This document shows positions 46,866 to 55,512 of a DNA stretch of 64,000 nt, in pieces. Source of the stretch: Fallopia convolvulus (Eukaryota; Streptophyta; Magnoliopsida; Caryophyllales; Polygonaceae); assembly GCA_964016875.1 (NCBI GenBank), contig OZ024733.1, positions 25,711,324 through 25,775,323 of the forward strand, written 5' to 3'. The translations under genes and the position numbers were made by a program. The stretch's first letter is position 1, and every line of letters begins with the position of its first letter. Under the pieces are notes generated by a model. It saw only the letters and a program-made list of their open reading frames with translations, did not search any database and was not told where the DNA came from.

Positions 46866-47542
46866 TTACTCAAGACATAAGATATCACTGAGGCTAAAAT
46901 TTGAGGCTATATGGGCCATGGTTCCGTTCACCCCATTCAAGGGGTTAATGGTGATGGAGCACAAGAACCTAGAGTTGAACGTTCCCCTCGGCCAATCATT
47001 GAGCTTCTTCCACACAGTCTTGACGGTGACTTCAACGCGGATCGTGAGGGATCCCACCACCACATCTTGCATAATGATCAACTTGTCCATCGGCTCGAAG
47101 CTCTATATCACGTTGTAGATGAACCACATTTCTTGTTGCTTATCTTTGCCGATAGTTTTTGGAGAGAAAATGCTTCCTTTAGAACGGGAATGACCACCGT
47201 ATAGAAACGACATCTTGTAGCCCTCCAGCTCGTAACTCGTCCCGGAGAACGGGGCAAATGGGCAAAAGGCTAACCTGCAAGTGAGGAGGAAGGCATTGGC
47301 ATCTGTCCACTGTGTTGCATCCATCAAGAACTCACTCGCCTAGAGCTGAGGAGGCAGCAGTCGGGCGCTATACCATTTCGCGGTCATTGCCACGGAAAAA
47401 ATCCAACCGTCACCAACAACATAGAGATAGCCCGCCAGTTTTCCCGAATGTAGGGCCCAACCTTGGAATGGAACCGAACTAACCCATTTAGTTCCCCGGT
47501 TACATTGTTGGCATTGATCGGATCAATGTTAGTGGAAGACAT
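46866..47542 (-). pseudogene. R7: cassette copy
   Basis: 677 bp; one base lost in GCCACGGAAA-AAATCC shifts the frame in the hydrophobic helix. Codon 68 is TAG and 147 is TAG. Codons 69-146 and 148-225 are open (DATQWTDANAFLL; MDKLIIMQDVVVGSLTIRVE). Confidence 0.55.
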
Positions 47543-47656
47543 ATGTTGGTTGTTTTTTCTTAGGGTGCAGGATGGTAAAGGAGGAAGTGATAGGTGCGTT
47601 TTAGATGTTTTTTATCTTATTTCTGTTGATGGTGACCGAAGACGTGAATGAAGGGG

Positions 47657-47668
47657 TGTTTAAATAGT
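47657..47668 (-). promoter_or_regulatory. TATA-like box upstream of R7
   Basis: ACTATTTAAACA motif ~120 bp before the ATG. Confidence 0.45.
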
Positions 47669-47871
47669 GTTAAATGTTGATTTTTTTTTGGATTTTTTTT
47701 GTAATGTATTGATTTTTATGAAAGAACCTTATGCTTTCATTGATTGAATGGAATGTTTATTTATACAAGAGGTCTATTAATGACTTGGCCCTTAAGCTAT
47801 CTTGTGGCTCAAGTATTCTAGCCTTTAATAGATAGAATTAAATCATAACAACCTATAATAAAATTCTTGCC

Positions 47872-47920
47872 TAATTTGCCTACACTCCGGCGGAGGCTTA
47901 GCCGGAGTGTAGGCATATTA
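47872..47920. repeat. Spacer hairpin, R7 unit
   Basis: Arms match for 20 bp with one mismatch (TAGGCATATTA); loop GGAGGCTTA. Confidence 0.85.
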
Positions 47921-48650
47921 CTATAATTTTTATTTTATAGGATTATTATTTGCAATCGATGAGAATATATAAATAAAGAACAATCTCATCATAATGTCTC
48001 CGTATAAATTCAAGTCTAGAGCCCACCTAGAAGGCTGCATAGCCCACCAAGAAGGTCTCCTAACCTGCATAACTCGTTTAGGCGACCACTTAGGTACCCA
48101 TGAAAAAATGGAATGGTGGACCACTGCAAAGCTTCTATGCTGCCACCGAGACGTTTTTCAGAACAATGTATATATTCAATATATAATTCAAGTAAAAGTT
48201 TTAACAAAATCTATGCAACGCGTAGGTAATTGCGCTAGTTTTGGTCTAAAACAGAGATTACATATTGTTTTTTTGTTTTTTTTTTGTGAAAGCAAGCACC
48301 ATCATTACTACCATTAAAACCTTGTAGATTGTTTAGAAATTTAAAATAAAAATATTATTTTACAACTTGAACTCCATTTAATACAATAATAGCCTAACAG
48401 GCTATTGTCAATACAAGTAAAAGTGCAATTGATCATAGTACAAAGCTAAAAATATAATAATTAAGCTAAGACAGATCTGTTGAGCTGTGTATGCATGCCT
48501 TTGAAAACCTTTGGATGAAGATATCAACTATCTCCTCGAATATATATGTGTGTGATAGTGAAGGTTAAGAGAGGATGGGCTTGTGTGCTTAAAGAACAAC
48601 ACTTAACAGAAACAGAAAACACTTAAACCAAACAAACAACCGAACCCAAA

Positions 48651-49285
48651 TTACTCAAGACATAAGAGATCACCGAGGATAAAATCTGACGCTATATGGG
48701 CCATGGTTCCATTCACCCCATTCAAGGGGTTAATGGTGATAGAGCACAAGAACCGAGAGTTGAACGTTCCCCTCGGCCAATCATTGAGCTTCTTCCACAC
48801 AGTCATGTCGGTGACTTCAACGCGGATCGTGAGGATCCCACCGCCACATCTTGCATGATGCTCAACCACACTTCTTGTTGCTTATCTTTGCGGATAGTTT
48901 TAGGAGAGAAAATGCACCCTTCAGAACGGGAATGGCCACCGTATAGAAACGACGCCTTGTAGCCCTCCAATTGGTAACTCGTCCTGGAGGACGGAGCAAA
49001 TGGGCGAAAGGCTAACCTGCAAGTGAGGAGGAGGGCATTGGCATCTGTCCACTGCCCTGTATCCACCAAGAACTCACTCGCCTAGAGTTGAAGGGGCAGA
49101 GGTCGTGCGCTATACCATTTCGCGGTCATTGCCGCGGAAATAAATCCAACCGTCACCAACAACCTAGAGATAGCCCACCAATTTTTCCCAATGTAGGGCC
49201 CAACCTTGGAATGGAACCGTACTAAGCCGTTTTGTTCCCCGGTTACATTGTTGGCATTGATCGGATCAATGTTAGTGGAAGATAT
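48651..49285 (-). pseudogene. R8: cassette copy with ~40-bp deletion that removes codon 147
   Basis: The start codon is ATA instead of ATG. Codon 68 is TAG. A deletion joins KQQEVW to LSIMQDVAVGS, removing the YIYNVM-stop-SFE region, and a one-base loss follows in GTGAGGATCCC. It is the only long copy without the common TAG. Confidence 0.55.
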
Positions 49286-49399
49286 ATGTTGGTTGTTTTT
49301 TCTTAGGGTGCTGGATGGTGAAGGAGGAAGTGATAGGTGCGTTTTAGATGTTTTTTATCTTATGTGTGTTGATGGTGACCGAAGAAGTGAATGAAGGGG

Positions 49400-49411
49400 T
49401 GTTTAAATAGT
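49400..49411 (-). promoter_or_regulatory. TATA-like box upstream of R8, reference copy
   Basis: The minus strand reads CACTATTTAAAC, followed by ACCCCTTCATTCACTTCTTC, an ATAAGATAAAAAACATC tract and CACTTCCTCCTTCACCATCC before ATG. The distance of ~120 bp to the start codon fits a plant promoter with a ~90-nt leader. The motif is retained in all eight units that keep this region; R9 has TTTAAATGG. Confidence 0.5.
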
Positions 49412-49611
49412 GTTAAATGTTGATTTTTTTTGGAATTTTTGTAATGTTTTGATTTTTATGAAAGAATTTTATGCTTTCATTGATTGAATGGAATGTATAT
49501 TTATACAAGAGGTTTATGAATGACTTGGCCCTTAAGCTATCTTATGGCTCAAGTATTCTAGCCTTTAATAGATAGAATTAAGTCATAACAACCTAGAATT
49601 AATTTCTAGCC

Positions 49612-49660
49612 TAATTTGCCTACACTCCGGCGGGGGCTTAGCCGGAGTGTAGGCAAATTA
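49612..49660. repeat. Spacer hairpin, reference copy: perfect 20-bp arms
   Basis: TAATTTGCCTACACTCCGGC, loop GGGGGCTTA, then the exact reverse complement of the left arm. It lies ~330 bp upstream of the R8 ATG, outside the transcribed region predicted from the TATA-like box. Confidence 0.95.
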
Positions 49661-50379
49661 CAATAATTTTTATTTTATAGTATTATTATTTGCAATTGGT
49701 GAGAATATATAAATAAAGAACAATCTCATCATAATGTCTCCGTATAAATTCAAGTCTAGAGCCCACCTAGAAGGTTGCATAGCCCGCCAAGAAGGTCGCC
49801 TAAATTACAAAACTCGTTTAAGTGTCCACTTAGGCGCCCATGGAAAAATCGGAATGGTGGATCGCCACAAAGCCTCTAGGCTGCCACCTAGACCTTTTTC
49901 AGAACAATGTATATATTCAATATATAATTCAAGTAAAAATTTTAACAAAATATGTGCAACACGTAGGTAACTATGCTAGTTTTGGTCTAAAAAAGAGATT
50001 ACATATTGTTTTTTCTGAAAGCAAGCACCATCATTACTACCCTTAAAACCTTGTAGATTGTTTATACATTTCAAATAGCAATACTATTTTACATCTTGAA
50101 CTCCATTTAATATAATAATAGCCTAACAGGTTGTTGTCAATACAAGTAAAAGTGCAATTGATCATAGTACAAAGCTAAAAATGTAGAAATTAAGATAAGA
50201 CATATATGTTTAGCTGTGTATACATGCCTTTGAAAACTTTTGGATGAAGATATCAACTATCTCCTCGAATATATATGTGTGTGAATGTGAAGGTTAAGAG
50301 AGGATGGGCTTGTGTGCTTGAAGAACAACACTTAACAGAAACAGAAAACACTTAAACCAAACAAACAACCGAACCCACA

Positions 50380-51053
50380 TTACACAAGACATAAGAGATC
50401 ACCGAGGATAAAATTTGAAGCTATATGGGCCATGGTTCCATTCACCCCATTCAAGGGGTCAATGGATATGAAGCACAATAACCGAGAGTTGAACGTTCCT
50501 CTCGGCCAATCATTGAGCTTCTTCCACACAGTCTTAGTGACTTCAACGCGGATCGTGGGGGATCCCACCGCCACATCTTGCATGAAGCTCAACCTGTCCA
50601 TCGGCTCGAAGCTCTACATCACGTTGTAGATGTACCACACTTCTTGTTGCTTATCTTTGCGGATAGTTTTTGGAGAGAAAATGCTTCCTTCAAAACGGAA
50701 ATGGCCACCGTATAGAAACGACGCCTTGTAGCCCTCCATCTCGTAACTCGTCTCGGAGGACAGAGCAAATGGGCGAAAGGCTAACCTGCAAGTGAGGAGG
50801 AGGGTATTGGAAAATGTCCACTGCGCTGTATCCACCAAGAACTCACTCGCCTAGAGCTGAGCGGGCAGCAGTCGGGCGCTATACCATTTCGCGGTCATTG
50901 CCGCGGAAATAAATCAACCTTCACCAACAAAATAGAGATAGGCCGCCAATTTTCCCCAATGTAGGGCCCAACCTTGGAATGGAACCGGACCAACCCGTTT
51001 ATTTCCACGGCTACATTGTTGGCATTGATCGGATCAATGTTAGTGGAAGACAA
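50380..51053 (-). pseudogene. R9: cassette copy
   Basis: ATG has become TTG (CAACATTTGTCTTCC). Small losses occur in GGTGACTTCAAC... (TG of GTGTGG region) and in the hydrophobic helix (VKVDLFPRQ). Codon 68 and 147 are TAG. Codons 69-146 open (TAQWTFSNTLLLTCRLAF), and the last 73 codons are open with one codon deleted. Confidence 0.55.
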
Positions 51054-51159
51054 ATGTTGGTTGTTTTGTCTTAGGGTGCATGATGGTGAAGGAGGAAGTG
51101 ATATGTGCATTTTAGATGTTTTTTTATCTTAGATGGTGACAGAAGAAGTGAATAAAGGG

Positions 51160-51171
51160 GTGTTTAAATGG
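51160..51171 (-). promoter_or_regulatory. TATA-like box upstream of R9, mutated
   Basis: CCATTTAAACAC in place of CTATTTAAACAC. Confidence 0.3.
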
Positions 51172-51375
51172 TGCGTAATGTTGATTTTTTTTTGGATTTT
51201 GTGTAATGTTTTGATTTTTATGAAAGAGACCTTTGGCTTTCATTAATTGAATGGAATGTATATTTATATAAGAGGTCAATGAATGACTTGGACCTTAAGC
51301 TATCTGGTGGCTCAAATATTCTAGTCTTTAATAGATAGAATTAAATCATAACAACGTATAATAAAAATTCTAGCC

Positions 51376-51424
51376 TAATTTGCCTACACTCCGGCGGGGG
51401 CCTAGTCGTAGTGTAGGCAAATCA
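51376..51424. repeat. Spacer hairpin, R9 unit
   Basis: Left arm consensus; right arm AGTCGTAGTGTAGGCAAATC with three mismatches. Confidence 0.75.
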
Positions 51425-51928
51425 GTATAATTTATATTTATAGTATAATTATTTGTAATTGGTGAGAACAATCTCATCACAATGTCTCCGTATAAATTCA
51501 AGTCTAGAGCCCACCTAGAAGGCTGCATAGCCCGCCAAGAAGGTCAGCTACTGTGCACAACCCGTCTAGGCATCCACCTAGGCGCCCAAATATAAATCGG
51601 AATGGTGGATCACCGCCAAGCTTCAAGGCTGCCACCTTGACCTTTTTCAGATCAATGTATATATTCAATATATAATTCAAGTAAAAAGTTTAACACAATC
51701 TATGCAACGAGCAAGTAACTATGCTAGTTTTGGTCTAAAAAAGAGATTGCATATTGTTTTTTTGTTTTTTTATATTAAAGGAGGCACCATCATTACTACC
51801 CTTAAAAGCTTTTGGATTAATTAGAAATTTCAAATAACCATATTATGTTACAACTTGAACTCCATTTAATACAATAATAGCCTAATAGGCTGTTGTGAAT
51901 ACAAGTAAAAGTGCAATTGATCTCCTTG

Positions 51929-51938
<10 letters not shown>

Positions 51939-51992
<54 letters not shown>
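51939..51992. repeat. (TG)27 microsatellite
   Basis: Long TG run in the R9-R10 spacer. The preceding ~300 bp of the usual spacer are deleted (GTGCAATTGAT joined to CTCCTTGTATAT). Confidence 0.95.
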
Positions 51993-51995
<3 letters not shown>

Positions 51996-52085
51996 GTTAA
52001 GAGAGGATGGGCTTGCGTGTTGGAAGAACAACACTTAACAGAAACAGAAAACACTACTTAAACCAAACAAACAATCGAACCCACA

Positions 52086-52168
52086 TTACTCAAGACATAA
52101 GAGATCACCGATGATAAAATTTGACGATATATGGGTCATGGTTCCATTCACCCCATTCAAGGGGTTAA
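52086..52168 (-). pseudogene. R10: last ~27 codons of a cassette, array edge
   Basis: Only the codons for NPLNGVNGTMTHISSNFI-type sequence to the TAA remain. The array ends at GGGGTTAATT|GTTAGTTTGCGAGC. The next ~97 bp up to the Helitron are unassigned. Confidence 0.75.
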
Positions 52169-52265
52169 TTGTTAGTTTGCGAGCTCGTATCCCGTTCTCC
52201 TATTATTTTGGCCTAAGTTTATATTGTTTATGTACGAAAAGCCAATAATTATTTCAATATCCTAA

Positions 52266-53572
52266 TCTCTATAATACTAGAAAAGGGGTAATGTTCCCAT
52301 GAACAGTAATCGACAATTCAATGCTAATTAATCCACATCTTTACAACTATAAAAATTGTCCTTCTACAATCCAATAAATGTTCTATTTTTCCTATTCAAC
52401 ATAATTATCTTGTTGGTATAAATGCTTTATTTTTCCTATTCAACATAATCCTATTGGCAAGTTTGTGGTTACAAGTTATTAATAATGTAAAATTTACAAA
52501 AGAGGTTATAACTTATAAGAGCATTAATGGAGTTTTGCATTTCAACTTCTCCGATCACCATTTTAGATTTCTACTTCAATCCTTTAGCCTTTCAAATTCC
52601 TCATTGAATGTTGTCACAACACTCCTTTGAATTTCCTTCTTCAATGTTGTACGAACATAAAAAAAAAGATGGCTTTTCACCTTCACAACATCCACCTGCC
52701 TTGCACTGCACTATATAGATAGTCCTAACCTCGAAGCCTCTACCTTTTATGCAGCTAGTCATACAAAAAAGGGGAGCATCATGCATTATGTGAAAAAGGA
52801 GAGATTAAAATACTTGGAGAGATTATTCGAAAAAAGTAGATCAAACTCTGTACAAAAATGAGAGATTTTTTAGCTCAATATACTTGGAGTTGCGCAAAGG
52901 TGATGGAGAGGGACGTGATTTTGAGATCGAGTGCTGCTATTTGTTAGCCGCCATTGCAACGAATGATCTTAGGAAGCCGCCCCAATTGAAGTCGAGGTGC
53001 TTACCCACATCAATACGAGCAGACTTTCGATTTGCACAACTGTTTCTCCACTACATCTGGTAAGAAAGGATGAGAATAGAACAAAACCTGACTTAATTCC
53101 TTCTTTCTAGCCACGAAGACGCAAAAACGAGAGTGCAAAACCATATCTAATGGACGATTGTGCAATCGACAGTGGAAGACCTCTTACGGTTCTGCTCTAA
53201 TAACCCCTTCTTCTTTCAAAATGAGGTTTCCCATGAAAAAAATAGGCATTCGGAAAATGAATACATGAGGCTAAAAATACGGAAGGGGGGAATATAACAT
53301 TACATTAATTATAATCATACAACTATATACCTATATGTTTAACCTTTCATAAACAAATAATTAAAATTCATAATATATTTCTCCTGCACCAAATTAACCA
53401 TTCAAAATTAAGGTTTAAATCCATTTTCCCTTAATTATTTATTTTTATCAAATCAAACGTATATTTTGCATTTTTATTCTAATTCAACTTATATACACAA
53501 CTATCTATGTCCACTTATAAAATAAATAACATGAAATTCTATCCCGTCCAACTAACGGGTGATGCCCTCTAG
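52266..53572 (+). mobile_element. Non-autonomous Helitron, 1.3 kb
   Basis: The 5' end is TCTCTATAATACTAGAAAAGGGG preceded by A. The 3' end is CTAG followed by T. About 9 bases before it is a 5-bp-stem hairpin (CCCGT, loop CCAACTA, ACGGG). TC...CTRR ends, a 3' hairpin and insertion between A and T are the rolling-circle transposon signature. No Rep-helicase is encoded. The interior (about 52880-53200) has a less AT-rich stretch that could be captured host sequence, but I recognise nothing in it. Confidence 0.7.
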
Positions 53573-54578
53573 TTTCATAAGGGTGAAATTCCCTGCTCAG
53601 AGCAGAAGAGAAAAACAACTGCATCAAATATTCAAAAGCAACAACTTTAAGTTAGGAAATCCAAACAGTTTATACTTGAAATTAAGTAGAAGATTGTATG
53701 GTTTATTACTTTAAAATGCTCATGAAACACATCAATAGCATCCTTGACATTTCGCGTAATCAATCCTCTCCTGAAAATAAAAAGAAGCAAATGAATCACA
53801 ATTTTGCAAAGCAATCAAGATTCTAGATGACAACAAGTTCCAAATTAGCTATTTTTTCACCACCTCATCATGAAACTAGCAAGAAAAACTTGTTTTGCAA
53901 ACCATAATACAATATCCAGGGATGTCTCTATACATAAAATATGCACCAAGGAAGGCATTAATGAAACACATTCTAAACCATAGCTTAATGATCACCTCAA
54001 TTTCTTTGAGTCAAGAAAACGATAGAGCTCGAATGCACCTGTATAAAAAGCGAACAACACCAGAACAATTGATCTTCCAGCATCAATCAGACAAACAAAC
54101 AAAGAGAATTTTCACACCGGATGAAGAATTGCTTGTCGATTATCCGCGATTAATCACTGGATGAAGAATTGCTTGCCGATTATCCTCAATTAATCAACGA
54201 ATCAAGCTTCGTGGTTGAGAATTAAGGCGTACCGGGCATAATCTGAAGACGATCGATCCCATCCTTCTTGAACTGAGCAATAATCTCATATGCCTTTTGC
54301 TGGCGATCAGGACTCCATCCTTCAATCTCATGCAAGATATCAATTCCGGAAGGATTCTTCGACCGGATCTCAACGTACGAGCCCTCGCCCAAAACCGCCT
54401 TGTACATGGCTTGGAAGTCCATAACGGGGACCTTTAGGGTTCCGTCCATGTCGAACATGACGCCTCGTAGCCTCGGCTTGGAGGAGCCAAAGCCGGAGTC
54501 TCTCGCTCTGCTTTCGGCATCGATGGTGGCAACGGGGGCTTTATTAATATAAAATCCCTTAGGAGATGACGAAACCAT
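53573..54578 (-). pseudogene. HAD-superfamily phosphatase-like gene, 5' half only
   Basis: Four exons can be joined with correct phase: 54578-54233, 54038-53996, 53770-53710 and 53618-53573. The first starts at ATG (MVSSSPKGFYINKAPVATID) and carries HAD motif I, RGVMFDMDGTL, with both catalytic aspartates, then DFQAMYKAVLGEG and SPDRQQKAYEIIAQF. Exon 2 gives AFELYRFLDSKKLRR, exon 3 GLITRNVKDAIDVFHEHFK (motif II region), and exon 4 LFFSSALSREFHPYE. This matches the plant HAD-like hydrolase related to Arabidopsis At2g33255 (identified from memory). Introns 1-3 have GT-AG borders. The reading ends at residue ~165 of an expected ~240, exactly at the Helitron 3' end. Motifs III/IV (Lys and the acidic GDSLKDD loop) are missing and were not found beyond the Helitron. 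No catalytic activity is expected. Confidence 0.8.
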
Positions 54579-55315
54579 AGAAAAATAGATGAGTTAAAAC
54601 GATATTATTCTCCGTTGTTCATATTTAATTAATATAAAATATAGAATGGCAAAGCAAGAGGTGGATGAAGGATCTAGGTATGCTCTCGCTCTGGGCTCAT
54701 TTGTGAGCATTAGGGCTTCTCTTCTCAATTCCCACACTTGAGAGGCGAGTCAATAGTGAAGCTTTCATGGAGGTGAAGGCAATTGGGGCCAGTTCCAATG
54801 TTGGGCTCGCACAAAAGAAACGAGAAGGAGATAGGGCATGGTTTCGTTCAACTTTTCTGACCAATGATTGACTGTGGGAGAGACCTGAATCTTCTGGTGG
54901 ACAAGAAAATGTGTGTGAGAGCGAGATGTGCGGGAAGAGGCATGACCCGATCACATTCCAATCCTAAAGCGCACTCCGCGCCGAGTACAAAGGCAGGCCC
55001 TCTCTCTCCTCACCCATCCATCCTTCGAACCCCGGTCAAGTCTCCTTAATTGGGAGCACTTTCCAAAACACAGATAATATTTTTCTTTTGAATGGGCATG
55101 GATTCCCCAACACACAGACCATACATAGACAACCCTTCCTCTTTGCCGACTACGCGCATGATCGTGTCGGAAAATGTAACAACACAGAGAAAATGTTCGA
55201 AAACTATAGACGATAAAAACACGTTTAAAACCGACTTTGCACACATTAGCACACACACAAGTCCTAAACAATTCAAAAAATATTCAAGACTAATTCCCAA
55301 AACCAATCCTATAAT
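54579..55315. other. Upstream region of the HAD fragment and unassigned sequence
   Basis: The first ~100 bp are AT-rich and may include the former promoter. No TATA box is convincing, and nothing else in the stretch is recognised on either strand. Confidence 0.35.
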
Positions 55316-55446
55316 ACAACAACAACAACGACGACGACGACGATGAAGAACACGAAGACCACGACGACTGCGACGAAGACGACGACGACGACAACAACGA
55401 CGACTACGACGATGACGACGACGACAACGACAACGACGACAACAAT

Positions 55447-55490
<44 letters not shown>

Positions 55491-55512
55491 AAAAACAACA
55501 ACAACAACAACC
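55316..55512 (+). repeat. Compound trinucleotide tract (CGA)n/(CAA)n
   Basis: About 195 bp of ACGACG..., ACGACA... and pure ACAACA... The pure CAA part lies next to the LINE. On the minus strand it forms a (TTG)n/(TCG)n 3' tail of the RTE element, as expected for RTE-clade LINEs that end in simple repeats. Long ORFs across it (Cys- or Thr-runs) are artefacts. Confidence 0.85.

Larger units (their letters stand above)
49286..50379 (-). repeat. Right-array spacer, reference copy (between R8 and R9)
   Basis: Reading leftward from R9's stop: a short 3' UTR-like block, a (TG)/(TA) tract (CGAATATATATGTGTGTG), and the conserved block with ATGCATGCCTTTGAAAACC. Next come TACAAGTAAAAGTGCAATTG, TTACAACTTGAACTCCATTT, a poly-T tract, and GCGCAACGCG / ATGCTAGTTTTGGTCTAAAA. 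Then ACAATGTATATATTCAATAT, the CTAGGCTGCCACCTAGACC and CACCTAGGCGCC palindrome-rich segment, the hairpin and the TATA-like promoter of R8. Equivalent spacers are 34258-35333, 45808-46865, 47543-48650 and 51054-52085, and, with insertions, 24260-33589, 36011-39232 and 40761-45190. No genes lie in them. Confidence 0.85.
22915..52168 (-). repeat. Right tandem array: ten copies (R1-R10) of the cassette, ~1.7-kb units
   Basis: Stop codons of successive cassettes lie at 23634, 33590, 35334, 39233, 40093, 45191, 46866, 48651, 50380 and 52086. Removing the three nested elements leaves spacings of about 1675-1785 bp, except the short R4-R5 unit (860 bp). The cassette is on the minus strand, opposite to the left array. 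Shared sequence with the left array is limited to ~20 bp before ATG (AAGACAAAACAACCAACAT), the cassette, and ~70 bp after the stop. The rest of the backbone is unrelated. Confidence 0.9.
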
